A DNA stretch of 64,000 bases from Dyadobacter sp. CY312. Its GTDB lineage: Bacteria > Bacteroidota > Bacteroidia > Cytophagales > Spirosomataceae. This document shows positions 45,597-55,900 of the stretch, piece after piece. The notes beneath the pieces are model-generated. The model was given only the letters and a program-made list of their open reading frames with translations. It had not been told where the DNA came from and made no database searches. Made by a program: the position numbers and the translations under genes. How positions within the stretch are numbered: the stretch's first letter is position 1; the number at the start of each line of letters is the position of its first letter. The stretch lies in assembly GCF_021390535.1 (NCBI RefSeq), contig NZ_JAJUXG010000020.1:1-64000 (forward strand), in the 5' to 3' direction.

Positions 45597-46805
45597 TCAG
45601 TGGTTTGCTTGTTTAGTTTGCGCTTTAAATTTCACCCGAATAAACCTCGGACGATATAGATTCGGCTTGCTTTCTACTATTTTGAAGAATTTGAAACTGT
45701 TCACGTTGTAGGAAATCAGCAGTTCGCCATCCTCGGAAAGCGCAGGATGTGCTTTGGCATTATAGGTGAACAGATCCGGATCCTGGATGTCGGCAGATGT
45801 CTTGTAAAGTGTGATCCGAGGTCCAAACGGCCCCACAGGTGAAGGCCCAACCTGCATACAGATGTCAGGAAAAATACCGCCCAACTGGTACACGAGCGCA
45901 TATTTTCCTTTTGCCAGTCTGCTCACACTCATTTCGTTAGAAACAGAATCGCTCAATGCCGCCGTCGACTTCACATCTTTTGACCAGGATTTCCCATCCC
46001 AAAATTCCCATTGTCCAAATGACTCAATAGCATCCGGTTTTACCCGGGCAGAAACCAGCTTTTTATTCACACCTTTGGTTCCATACACATAAACGAATCC
46101 GTCTGCATCCACCTCACCAGCCGACTCGCTGTTGTTGAAAACACCCGCTCCGAAGGAGATCGTTTCTTCTCCTGTTTTATAATTATTGAACGGCAGTTCC
46201 ATCTGCTTCTGATCCGTATATGGAAACTTGCTGTTTGCAGGAATTCGGATCAGTGTATTACCCGTTTCTTTAAAAGGGAAATCCGATTTATCGTTGGTAT
46301 TGGTGATTTTGTAAGCGAATACAAACAGGTCTTTATTTGCTGCCGGATTTACAAATCCATCGCCAAGCCAGAAATAAGTATCTTTATTGGGTTTGTCAGT
46401 TTTTGGTGTAAAAATGGCTTTGTAAGTTTCATTTTCCTTTGCCATTTTAAACTTGATGTGTGTACTATCCGGAGTTTTGTCTTTCAAAACAGCAATCGAA
46501 TTGTTGATCATCACATAACCGGGTTTCAGTTTTTCACCATTGATCTCCCCGATCATTGTATCACTGAAAAGGAAGATCAAACTATCTCCTTTTTCCGAGT
46601 CTTTTCCCGAAAACGGAATAGCAAAAATCCCATCCCCGCCAAACCAGCCAGACTTTCTCAGAAACAGGTTCGTCCATTCCGGTGCGGGTTCTGCGGTAAA
46701 TTCATTCTCATTAATTTCCGGTTGCTCCGCCACCTCTTCCTTCTCGGAAATTTTAGGAGTACAGGAGGCCATTATTGCCATAAAAAACAGAATGTAATAT
46801 TTCAT
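45597..46805 (-). CDS. DUF4185-type lipoprotein
   Basis: A 402-residue lipoprotein. I chose the ATG at 46805 because MKYYILFFMAIMASC gives a short lipobox with Cys15; the frame is open 13 codons further. The body has five-bladed-propeller-like repeats (GWFGGDGIFAIPFSG, YFWLGDGFVNP, VDADGFVYVYGTKG, DPDLFTYNAKAHPALSEDGELLISYNVNS) and matches the DUF4185 family, which resembles GH43 and related glycosidase folds. It may bind or cleave a glycan in the periplasm or at the surface. The acidic catalytic set cannot be assigned with confidence. Confidence 0.65.
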   Translation of the reverse strand: MKYYILFFMAIMASCTPKISEKEEVAEQPEINENEFTAEPAPEWTNLFLRKSGWFGGDGIFAIPFSGKDSEKGDSLIFLFSDTMIGEINGEKLKPGYVMINNSIAVLKDKTPDSTHIKFKMAKENETYKAIFTPKTDKPNKDTYFWLGDGFVNPAANKDLFVFAYKITNTNDKSDFPFKETGNTLIRIPANSKFPYTDQKQMELPFNNYKTGEETISFGAGVFNNSESAGEVDADGFVYVYGTKGVNKKLVSARVKPDAIESFGQWEFWDGKSWSKDVKSTAALSDSVSNEMSVSRLAKGKYALVYQLGGIFPDICMQVGPSPVGPFGPRITLYKTSADIQDPDLFTYNAKAHPALSEDGELLISYNVNSFKFFKIVESKPNLYRPRFIRVKFKAQTKQANH

Positions 46806-46888
46806 CGCTAAACTTATTTTGTGGTTAAATATGATGTAATCCAACTAATTAAGATGTTGTTAGCTATTCGGCAATTCCAATTGAAAGC

Positions 46889-47641
46889 TCAGCCTTCCTG
46901 CCTGCTTCCTCCAATGCCTATACCCAAACCCCCATCCACCCTAAAAGCCTGTCCGGTAATGAAAGAGGCTTTGTCCGAAGCTAAAAAGGCGATCAGTTCA
47001 GCAACTTCATTCGGACTGCCTACTTTTTTTAAAGGATGCATATCCACACATTCCTGAAATACAGCGGCGGGATCAGGCGATTCGGATATTGCTGCCTGTA
47101 ACATGGGTGTATCAATCGTTCCCGGACAAACTGCAACACAACGGATATTTGGTGCGAAATCAACAGCGATGCTGCGGGTAAGCCCCAGCAAGGCTGTTTT
47201 CGACGTGGTGTAGGCAGCTACCAGTTTTTGTGTAATAAAAGCCTGAACGCTTGCCACATTGATAATCACTCCGCTACCCGCATTTTGCATGGATGGTATG
47301 GCAAACTTTGCGCACAGAAATGCACTTTTCAAATTCACATTCATGATGTTATCCCACATTTCTTCACTGGTATCCACCACATTACTGTATCCTAAAATAC
47401 CTGCATTATTGACCAACACATCTATTTCTCCAAAGTTACCAATGGCTTCATTTAAACACCTTTCCACCATTACAGACCTGGAAACATCACAGATATAATT
47501 TTTCAGATCAGGACTTTGCGTACCCGTAAACTCATCCAGATCCAGAACAGAAACCTTGTAATTGTTTTCCAGAAAAACCTCTACACAAGCCCTGCCGATT
47601 CCCTTGGCTCCGCCGCTGATCACCACATGTTTCTTATTCAT
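46889..47641 (-). CDS. Short-chain dehydrogenase/reductase (candidate aldose or mannonate dehydrogenase)
   Basis: A 250-residue classical SDR. The nucleotide motif is SGGAKGIGRA, an aspartate-rich end of beta-2 (SVLDLDE) suggests NAD, NNAG is present, and the catalytic set is Ser in INVASVQ with Tyr and Lys in AAYTTSKTALL. VCPGTIDTPM follows. It overlaps the SMP-30 gene by 8 bases, and the mannonate dehydratase is two genes further upstream. The context suggests oxidation of mannose (or another aldose) to a lactone that SMP-30 opens; a UxuB-like fructuronate reductase role is the alternative. Confidence 0.82.
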   Translation of the reverse strand: MNKKHVVISGGAKGIGRACVEVFLENNYKVSVLDLDEFTGTQSPDLKNYICDVSRSVMVERCLNEAIGNFGEIDVLVNNAGILGYSNVVDTSEEMWDNIMNVNLKSAFLCAKFAIPSMQNAGSGVIINVASVQAFITQKLVAAYTTSKTALLGLTRSIAVDFAPNIRCVAVCPGTIDTPMLQAAISESPDPAAVFQECVDMHPLKKVGSPNEVAELIAFLASDKASFITGQAFRVDGGLGIGIGGSRQEG

Positions 47642-48503
47642 TTTCAGTTTTGTGATTTATGTGACATACCAGTTTTAAACCAACAGTTCCTAAATCAATT
47701 TTCGAAATATGCCACCTGCCCAGATTGGCGACAAATAACTGATCGAAGTTGGTGCCTCCAAAAGCGATATTAGTCGGGTTGGTGATTGTATGCGCTTCCC
47801 AGTCGTGAACCAACTCCTTCAACTTCCCGGTTGGCTCATAGTTATAAATGCTGTTGGGAGCGTAACAGGAGATGTACAAAGTGCCGTTGGCATCAAATGC
47901 AATTCCGTCAGGTACGGTTTGAGGCATTTCCAACACAACTTCACGGGCTCCCGCACTTCCGTCTTCCATGATGGCGATCCTTTCAATACCCGGTAAAAAA
48001 GAGGAGACAACGTATAGAAAATCATTGTCCGGCGACAAAGCCAAACCATTTGCAAAGTTGAACGGACCTACATGCCAAATACTTACCTTGCCACTCCGAT
48101 CCATTTTATAGATGCACCCGGTTGTTTTTCTAAAATCGCCACTATCGCTCACATACAGATTTTCGTTTTGATCAAAACAGCAGAAGTTTGGAATCTGAAG
48201 AGCCCTATTCTCCACAGTATTAAACAATAGGGTGAGCTCTTTGCTAACAAGATCAAGCTTCCACACACATTTTTTACCCGAGTCACAAATCGCCAGCCAG
48301 GAGCAATCCGCACTGAGAGCCAGTCCAAGAATAAACCCTCCGGTATTGGCTATCTCAGAGACTTCTCTATTGGTATTAATTTCATAAATAAGCCCTGCTT
48401 CACTTCCCGCATACAAATTTCCATTCGGATGATAAATCACACATTCTGGATGATCCAGACCTTCCGCATATATCTCAATTTCCTGTACTTTGATCTCTTT
48501 CAT
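47634..48503 (-). CDS. SMP-30/gluconolactonase-family lactonase
   Basis: A 289-residue cytoplasmic beta-propeller. I chose the ATG at 48503 because it starts 4 bases after the DUF4432 gene stop; the frame extends 10 codons into that gene. Family marks are AEGLDHPECVIYHPNGNLYAGSE, DSGDFR (metal-binding Asp), NFANGLALSPDNDFLYVV and PDGIAFDANGTLYIS. These calcium or zinc enzymes hydrolyse sugar lactones. Between a mutarotase-like protein, an SDR and mannonate dehydratase it would convert mannonolactone to mannonate. Confidence 0.82.
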   Translation of the reverse strand: MKEIKVQEIEIYAEGLDHPECVIYHPNGNLYAGSEAGLIYEINTNREVSEIANTGGFILGLALSADCSWLAICDSGKKCVWKLDLVSKELTLLFNTVENRALQIPNFCCFDQNENLYVSDSGDFRKTTGCIYKMDRSGKVSIWHVGPFNFANGLALSPDNDFLYVVSSFLPGIERIAIMEDGSAGAREVVLEMPQTVPDGIAFDANGTLYISCYAPNSIYNYEPTGKLKELVHDWEAHTITNPTNIAFGGTNFDQLFVANLGRWHISKIDLGTVGLKLVCHINHKTENE

Positions 48504-48507
48504 AGCC

Positions 48508-49527
48508 TTACAAATCCTGACATATTCCTGCACTCAGCTTCGTTTCAACTTTCTGGCCCGCCCTGATTTTTAGCCACTCTCCACGTTCAATGGCTTTTTC
48601 AGGTTCGGAAGTCCAGGGCGATGTCCAGGGTTCCAGTGCAACGGTGTAGGCCTTACCCCACCAGGGAAACTCTGTGATTCCATTTCTTTCCTGCCAAAAC
48701 CAAAGTGATCTGAAAATTTCAGTATCCCACTCCACATTGAACCGTAGACCAGATTCATTGCTGCGAATGGAGTATCTGCCGGTTTCATTTTTAAAATCAG
48801 ACAAATAGATCAGCTCGGAATATTGCTTTTCACCTTCTGCTGAAATCTCGGAGACGTTCACTTCCTGATTGTTTTTGTTCACTGCCATCGGGAATTGAAA
48901 CCGCTGCCCCGGAATGATCAGACGTTTCTCTGGCATACATTCCTCTGCCATCATTTGGGTCGCATTGGTTTCTATTTTAGCACCATTTTTCAGAAAAGGA
49001 AGTCCGAAAGCAATGTGATGCCCCCACATAATATCCAGCTCCACTCCGCCTCTGTTTTCAAGTGTTTCTTCGATATACAATACCGGATCACCGGCGTTCA
49101 TTCGAAGCGTTTTGGTAATGCGCAGCGGCATCCTTAGCGGTTCTGTCCAGAACTTTACTGCAATTTGTGAATCGTCATTTTCAACAATGGCGTATTTCCA
49201 GGGAATTAAGGACACTTCGCCGTGCTGACCCAAAACAGCTCCTTTGTAATTGAATGAAGGACTATTGGGCAAAATTTCCTGCCACCCTCCATAGTAATAA
49301 TCTTCAAACTGTGATGCCGTATTCCGGATCTGGCTAAACTGCTGGTTGGGATTAGCGATGCCCTTTTCCAATCGAAGCAATGGATCTATTCCCAAAGGTT
49401 TGTAGGTGAATTCGAAAATATCACTTCCCCGATCAGCCAGAATGCCGACTTTAAGAAAGCGGTTTTCCATAAACACTACCTTCATCGATTTGTAAGTCCA
49501 GTCGTCACAGACCCGGCAGTTCTCCAT
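48508..49527 (-). CDS. DUF4432/aldose 1-epimerase-like protein
   Basis: A 339-residue cytoplasmic beta-sandwich related to galactose mutarotases. I chose the ATG at 49527, 2 bases after the mannonate dehydratase stop; the frame is open 24 codons further. The family pattern is VGILADRGSDIFEFTYKPLGID, GGWQEILPN, GQHGEVSLIPW and MWGHHIAFGLPFL, with histidines and acids that could serve sugar-ring catalysis. Probable role: interconversion of sugar anomers so the SDR gets the right form. Substrate is not proven. Confidence 0.72.
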   Translation of the reverse strand: MENCRVCDDWTYKSMKVVFMENRFLKVGILADRGSDIFEFTYKPLGIDPLLRLEKGIANPNQQFSQIRNTASQFEDYYYGGWQEILPNSPSFNYKGAVLGQHGEVSLIPWKYAIVENDDSQIAVKFWTEPLRMPLRITKTLRMNAGDPVLYIEETLENRGGVELDIMWGHHIAFGLPFLKNGAKIETNATQMMAEECMPEKRLIIPGQRFQFPMAVNKNNQEVNVSEISAEGEKQYSELIYLSDFKNETGRYSIRSNESGLRFNVEWDTEIFRSLWFWQERNGITEFPWWGKAYTVALEPWTSPWTSEPEKAIERGEWLKIRAGQKVETKLSAGICQDL

Positions 49528-49529
49528 TT

Positions 49530-50594
49530 TCAAAATGAATTTAAACTTTGAATTGCACCCTTCATATATCCCAACGCAAAGGCCATTCCGGCATGCCATG
49601 GCGCATCACATGACATTTCGGGTGTGTGATCCGGAATAAGGACACCTTCGTAATTATTCTTTTTAAGAATTTTCAATGCTTTCACCATGTCTATATCTCC
49701 TTCGTCCACAAACGCCTCACGATAATGCGGCACCTTTCCCACCACATTTCTAAAATGTATATAACCGATGCGGTTATTAGCCGAGTATTTGTCAAGCATC
49801 TGATACACATCACTATCCTGCATCTCCTGCACCGTTCCCATACAAAACTCATAACCATTGGCCTCGCTCGGGTATTTGGTCAAAAGTTTTTCGTACTCCG
49901 TGGTGTTGTAAAACAACCTTGGATTGTTTCTCAAAGTCGGCAAAGGAGGATCGTCAGGATGCGCCACCAGTTTCACGCCCTCCTCTTCGGCAATGGGAAG
50001 CATATTTTGCAGGAAGTAATCCAGCCTGCTCCACAGCTCCTCCCTTGTTATCTTCGGAATGAATTTCCCATTTTTAGGTGCATAGGTCATATTCCAAACC
50101 ATACCCTCCGGAATTTCGGCATTGACATCAATCTGATTTGTGTCAAATAAAATGGAATTAGATTGTCCACGACCTACCGGAGCGGTTGTCCAGCCCCAAA
50201 CCCCTGCTAAACTGAAATAGTAACCCATCACCGGTATTCCTGCTTTACCCACGTTCCTGATCAGCTGTTTCAGATTCTCGGTCTGCTTTACTTTCAGTGG
50301 ACCATCCAGCAGGATATCATACCAATGCGACGGATCAAAATTCTCAATCGCTTCCAGTTTCAGGCCATGCCCTTCAATCTTCTTTCTCAGAGAAACCAAT
50401 TGATCCAGTGTCCAAAGTTTGTCCTGGTTATAGGTTTCTCCCCATCCGTCCAGATTTCCCCGTGCCACTTTGGGATTAGAACCTTTGATATAATTCACCA
50501 ACTGCGCCACAATATGTGTTGCTCCGCACTGGTTTGCGAACCGGAGGTTTTCATCCGTAAGCGACTCTGAATACAACCCTAAACCTAGTTTCAT
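49530..50594 (-). CDS. uxuA: Mannonate dehydratase (UxuA family)
   Basis: A 354-residue TIM-barrel enzyme. Marks include ENFDPSHWYDILLDGP, GYYFSLAGVWGW, VKLVAHPDDPP with the metal-binding His and acids, GYIHFRNV and PDHTPEM. It dehydrates D-mannonate to 2-keto-3-deoxygluconate. It is a little shorter than the E. coli enzyme. In hexuronate pathways the mannonate comes from fructuronate, but no uronate isomerase (UxaC) is seen here. The SDR and lactonase downstream suggest that mannonate instead comes from direct oxidation of mannose. Confidence 0.88.
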   Translation of the reverse strand: MKLGLGLYSESLTDENLRFANQCGATHIVAQLVNYIKGSNPKVARGNLDGWGETYNQDKLWTLDQLVSLRKKIEGHGLKLEAIENFDPSHWYDILLDGPLKVKQTENLKQLIRNVGKAGIPVMGYYFSLAGVWGWTTAPVGRGQSNSILFDTNQIDVNAEIPEGMVWNMTYAPKNGKFIPKITREELWSRLDYFLQNMLPIAEEEGVKLVAHPDDPPLPTLRNNPRLFYNTTEYEKLLTKYPSEANGYEFCMGTVQEMQDSDVYQMLDKYSANNRIGYIHFRNVVGKVPHYREAFVDEGDIDMVKALKILKKNNYEGVLIPDHTPEMSCDAPWHAGMAFALGYMKGAIQSLNSF

Positions 50595-50599
50595 AGCTG

Positions 50600-51448
50600 C
50601 TATTTTGGTCCTGCTTTATAGGTGTAAAGGAATGTTTCAATACCCAGTCCCAACACGGTTAAATCGACCGTCAATTCCAGTTTGAGCTCGTCTGTTGTTA
50701 GTGACCGTACCTTGTAAGTATCGACGGTTGTGGCAGGATTAAACAAGCCCTGATAAGAAATCGTGAATGTTTTTTGATCTTCGCTCAGGCTCCATTTATC
50801 ATACAAATTAAACCCGTCGAACTGGCAGCTTCCCGTTGCGGTATCCTTTCCATATAGGTAAACCAGCGTCCCGTTCTGATTAAACAGGATCGCATTGTCC
50901 TTTTCACAATCATTGATCACCTCCTTGTTTTTATCACTTACTTGTAAAATTGAAGTCAGGCTCCATTTTTTTGTAGGGATGTTGTCGCGAGGCGATAACG
51001 TTACCTGCATGTTCAAATCTGAAACCTCTTTTGCCCCCGAAGTATTAAGCGCTTCAAAAGAAAAACCAACCAGCTGATCTACGTCAGAGCTCAATGTGTT
51101 GTAGGCAAAATCGTAGGAAAAAGAACTTCCGCTTGCGTTTACCGTCATTTCTCCGTTGGTACCAAAAGTCAGGTCCGGAGTCAAATTTTTTGTTTTCCTG
51201 ATTTTAAAACCTGTCAATCCCGATGGCGATTCAACATTTACCTTCACCGTAATTTTTTGACCCGATTCACTTTTGAGAACATACTGTCCGTGACCTAATG
51301 CTTTGTCCGCAACGAGTTCAACTTTGAAACCGTCATTGTCAAAAAAATCATCGGGACCTTGTTTTTCTTCGTCGCAGCCCATGACGATCGTCAGTAATAG
51401 TACCGCAATCAACCGGCTTATATATTTTTGAATTGTGCTCATATTCAT
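50600..51448 (-). CDS. SusE/F-position surface lipoprotein with lipocalin-like C-terminal half
   Basis: A 282-residue lipoprotein with lipobox TIVMGC (Cys25) followed by DEEKQ, a surface-export-type acidic start. The middle has a cadherin-like or immunoglobulin-like beta domain. The C-terminal half (WSLTSILQVSDKNKEVINDCEKDN and FNLYDKWSLSEDQKTFTISYQG) resembles lipocalin-like Bacteroidota domains. It follows SusD by 13 bases, where SusE or SusF-type glycan-binding proteins are encoded, and is a likely extra glycan-binding protein. The name is by position and fold, not by sequence match. Confidence 0.55.
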   Translation of the reverse strand: MNMSTIQKYISRLIAVLLLTIVMGCDEEKQGPDDFFDNDGFKVELVADKALGHGQYVLKSESGQKITVKVNVESPSGLTGFKIRKTKNLTPDLTFGTNGEMTVNASGSSFSYDFAYNTLSSDVDQLVGFSFEALNTSGAKEVSDLNMQVTLSPRDNIPTKKWSLTSILQVSDKNKEVINDCEKDNAILFNQNGTLVYLYGKDTATGSCQFDGFNLYDKWSLSEDQKTFTISYQGLFNPATTVDTYKVRSLTTDELKLELTVDLTVLGLGIETFLYTYKAGPK

Positions 51449-51461
51449 AATAGATTATAGA

Positions 51462-52961
51462 CTAAAAACCAGGATTTTGAGGCAAATTTGGATTCACATC
51501 CCGTTCTTGCTGCGGTATCGGAAAGAGCTGATAATTCTGGCTAAGAACCGGAATTGGAGTTGTATACTCCGCGTCTTTGGCTTTGTGCACTCTTTCGCTA
51601 AGTTTATTCATCCGTACGAGATCAAACCAGCGTTGTCCTTCGCCAATAAATTCCTTACGACGCTCATCCAGTACCGCCTCTCTGAAAGCATCAATCGCAG
51701 TGATATTTACAACAGGTAATCCCGCACGCTTTTTCACTTTATTGATGTTTTCGTTCGCTGCCGGGAAATTTCCCAACTCAGCCTGGGCTTCGGCATACAT
51801 CAGCAGCACATCTGAGTATCTGATCACAGGAAAATCGTTAGTGGAACCTCCTGCAGTTGGGTCGGCTGCTTCATCCCAATATTTTTTGATATATATATTA
51901 TTTAGAGTCACGGCCTTGCCATCATCTCCGGTGAAGGAAGTCATGTAGGTTGCTGCCTTTCTTTTATCGGCAGGTAAGTATGAATCATGAAGTTCCTTTG
52001 TCACTGTTTGCCACCCTTGCGTATTGTTTACCTTATCTCTCGCCGTCGAAAGCTCAACAGGCAGTAATCTCACATTGAACTGGCCTACTTCCCAGAAGGA
52101 AATTGTACCACCGCCATCTCCAAAACCCACCGAAAAGATAGCCTCTTTGCCATTCCTGGCAGCCAGTTTGAAGGCGTCGGCATAATTGTCCCACAGACTG
52201 TAAACGTTGGAATCAATCACTTTTTTTGCCTCTGTTGAAGCGTTGCCAAAATCCTTTTGAGTCAGGTACACTTTTGCCAGAAGCGCCTGAGCGGCTCCCT
52301 GTGTTGCCCGTCCATCCTGAATCTGCCCATCCTTCGGCAAATTCGAAGCGTCTTTTAAATCTGTAATAATTTGTGCGTATACAACCTCTGATGCTACGGC
52401 ATCCGGTTTCAGTGGATTACTTTCACCAACAAGAAGAGGTATTTTGCCAAACATTCTCACGAGATTGAAGTACATCAGTCCACGTAAAAATTTGGCTTCA
52501 TTTACCAATCTGCTTCTGGTGGTTTCGTTCATGTTTATACCTGGAATCCGGTTTACTGCGATGTTGGCCAGATAGATAATTTTGTAATGAATTCTCCATA
52601 TTTCAAGCAGATTGGCATTATCTGAATTATAGGAAAAATTAGCCAGCTGGTCGTTGTATATCGCACCAAGCTGATTGTTCTTCATGTTATCGGAAGCCAG
52701 GTCGGCCGTGACCCAAAATGTACTGTGATAGGCTCCTGCAGTATTTCCTGCGAAAGGGCCGGCAAAATCCAGATTATACGATCCCAGATATGAATAAATA
52801 GCATTTACCGCAGCTATTGCGTCCTGCTCCGTCCGATAATAATTACTTTGTGATACCGTGTTTTGTGGATTCTCGGTCAAAAAATCCTGACAGGAAAAAG
52901 TGACCGTGCACAAAACCAGAGACAGGAAGGCAATTTTAATTTTATAAGTTAAATTCTTCAT
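51462..52961 (-). CDS. SusD/RagB-family lipoprotein of the mannose-type locus
   Basis: A 499-residue SusD protein. Lipobox TVTFSC (Cys24) is followed by QDFLTENPQNTVSQSNYYRT. Typical segments are NEAKFLRGLMYFNLVRMFGKIPLL, ARNGKEAIFSVGFGDGG, FPVIRYSDVLLMYAEAQAELGN and AVLDERRKEFIGEGQRWFDLVRMNKL, and it ends NPNLPQNPGF. It binds the glycan fragment and feeds the SusC barrel encoded 11 bases upstream. Confidence 0.93.
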   Translation of the reverse strand: MKNLTYKIKIAFLSLVLCTVTFSCQDFLTENPQNTVSQSNYYRTEQDAIAAVNAIYSYLGSYNLDFAGPFAGNTAGAYHSTFWVTADLASDNMKNNQLGAIYNDQLANFSYNSDNANLLEIWRIHYKIIYLANIAVNRIPGINMNETTRSRLVNEAKFLRGLMYFNLVRMFGKIPLLVGESNPLKPDAVASEVVYAQIITDLKDASNLPKDGQIQDGRATQGAAQALLAKVYLTQKDFGNASTEAKKVIDSNVYSLWDNYADAFKLAARNGKEAIFSVGFGDGGGTISFWEVGQFNVRLLPVELSTARDKVNNTQGWQTVTKELHDSYLPADKRKAATYMTSFTGDDGKAVTLNNIYIKKYWDEAADPTAGGSTNDFPVIRYSDVLLMYAEAQAELGNFPAANENINKVKKRAGLPVVNITAIDAFREAVLDERRKEFIGEGQRWFDLVRMNKLSERVHKAKDAEYTTPIPVLSQNYQLFPIPQQERDVNPNLPQNPGF

Positions 52962-52972
52962 TTCAATAGTTG

Positions 52973-55900
52973 TTAAAGGCCAATGTTAATTCCAACTAAA
53001 AAGGTTTTTGTCTGAGGATAATTACCATCATCCACACCCACCACGTTTGTCGACGAGCCGTATGCATTACCCTCCGGGTTGTATCCACTGTATTTGGTAA
53101 CAGTCAGTAGATTTGCTGCACTCACATAGACTTTTAATCTGTTTACTTTGATTTTATCAAGAACCGACTTTGGTAGATTGTATCCCAGACTGACGTTCCT
53201 CAACCTCAGATAAGAAGCATTTTCTACAAACCTTGATGAGAAAATATTGTCGTTTGCAGTTGCAAGCGGACGTGCATGTTTGTTGCTCGGATTGGTCGGA
53301 GTCCATCGATCTTCATAGGCATCCAGGAGTACGTTTTGCTGACCATTTACATTTTGCAGATTTAGTAAATTCATGTTCACCATTTTATTACCCTGCGATC
53401 CCTGGAAGAAAAAGTTAAGTTCGAAATTTTGGTAACTAAGCGTGTTGTTCAATCCCCAATAGAACTTAGGTTGAGCTGAACCGATCAATGTTCTGTCCAT
53501 GTCGTTGATCACACCGTCCGGCTTGCCATCTGCTCCGGAGATGTCTCTGTATTTTCTGTCTCCCGCAGCCGGACTTTGTCCCGCAATGGCCGGGCTCTTC
53601 TTGGCTTCTTCGTCACTCTGATAAATCCCGTCGAAAACATATCCATAAAATGAGCCCAACGGCTGCCCCTCTCTGAGAATATTTCCGCCGGCAAGTAATA
53701 CATCACCGCCACCAGCCAGGTTCGTAATTTTGTTTCGGTTTAGGGAAACATTCAAAGATGTGTTCCAATTGAATTTACCATCAAAATTGATCGAACTTAG
53801 CTCAATATCAACTCCCTTGTTTTCTACATTACCAACATTAAGCAGTGTGTATTGAAATCCACTTGTAACGGGTATAGGTGTTGAAAGCAACAGATCCGAC
53901 GTTTTTTTATGATACAATTCCGTTGTCAGTGAAAGACGGCCTTTCAGTACAGACAGATCGATACCCAGATTGGTTTGTCTTGTTGTTTCCCATTTCAGGT
54001 TTTCATTCGGATATGACAGCGGCTCGCGACCGTAAATAATGGATGGACTGCCGCTTCCGTTGTTAAATACACCTTCTCCGAATGGTGTGATCAGCGCAAG
54101 TGATCCATATGGCGCTATTGACTGGTTACCGGTTACACCGTAACTTCCTCTCAACTTCAGATTACTGATCACGTTATTTCCTTGCAGGAAACTTTCCTCA
54201 GAAACCCGCCATGCAACAGCTGCCGAAGGGAAAAATCCATATTTGTTTCCTTTTGCAAACTTGGAAGAACCATCCACGCGACCTGAAACCGTAAACAGGT
54301 ATTTATTGGATAATGAATAATTGATCCTTCCCAGATAGGACATCAGACTCCATTCTGTTTCACCATTAGCAGGTGGTTGCGGATTTTGTCCTGCTGCAAG
54401 ATTGTGATAACCCGAACGCGGATCAGGAAAATCGAAAACCAGGAGTTGTAAAGATTCATTTTTAAACTGCTGAACCTCAAATCCTGCCAGTGCACTTAAC
54501 GTTCCCGAACCAATGTTTTTATCATAGTTAACTGTATTGGTGCTTAGCCAGGTAAAAGCTTGTAATGTTCCCGAGCTCGCCTCTCCCAAACTGTTTTCAG
54601 TGCGTTTGAGACCGAACGGACCAAAAGTATTTGATTTCGAATTCAATGCATCCATGCCAAAACTGGATCTGAAACTGAGATCCTTTGCGAGTTTCAATTG
54701 GGCAAACACATTTCCAAGAAAACGATTCGTACCCGTATTGGCCTGATATTCCCGCGCTTCTGCAACCGGGTTTGCTATTCCTGTTTTCAGATAGTGCTCA
54801 TAGGTGTAGCCAAGAGCTTGTCTCGGATCATAAACCGTTGCAATCGGATTAAACTGCATGGCTCCCGTGATAACGCCTGGCACAATTTGCCCGGGACCGG
54901 TGAGAACGCCGTCAGACGACAACCTGTTGTAAGAAAAATTGACTCCCACAGACAGATATTTCGTAACCTCGGTTTCAAGATTTGTTCTGAGTGAATACCT
55001 TTTGAAATTGGAACCAATGACAATACCATCCTGGGTAAAGTATCCTCCTGAAAGCGCATATTTTGTTTTGGTCGTTCCGCCATTCACAGACAATTGATAA
55101 TTGGCAATCGGAGCGGAACGAAGCAGCTCATTTTGCCAGTCTGTACCTGCACCCAGTGTTGACGGATTAGTATATACGGGAACCCGGCCGGAATTAATGT
55201 TCGCTTCATTGACCAGATTAGCAAATTGGTCTGCTCTCAATAATTCCAGCTTGTTTGCTGCTTGCTGGGTTCCATAATAACTTTCAAAGTTGATACTTCC
55301 CGAATTCGCCTTTCCCTTTTTTGTGGTAATTAAAACAACACCATTTGCACCTCTAGACCCATAGATGGCCGTAGCAGAAGCGTCCTTCAATATTTCTATT
55401 GACTCTATATCACCCGGATTGATCGTCGACAAAGCCCCTATTCTCGGCCCACGTCCTCCTACAGACATTTCGCCTCCGTCTCCGTTTATCAGCATACCAT
55501 CAATCACATACAGCGGTTCGCTGCTTGCATTCACCGAGCTTGTTCCACGGATACGGATGTTGGTTTCTCCACCCGGAGCACCCGTAGACTGCACCACCTG
55601 CACACCTGCCGCGCGTCCCTGTAACGCTTGGTCAAATGTAGTAACGGGTACTGCTTTAAGATCGTCTGATTTGATAGAGACCACTGAGCCTGTTACATCC
55701 GATTTCTTCACTGTTCCATAACCGATCACTACGACTTCCGAAAGAGCCTTTTCGGACTCAACTAGTTTGATTGTCAGATCCGAACGGCTTCCTGTCTGAA
55801 TCTCCTGACTTTCATAACCAACAAAAGAGAACACGAGAATTGCATCGTTATCCGGTACTTTGAGCGAGAACTCTCCACTGGTATTGGTTATCGTTCCCTG

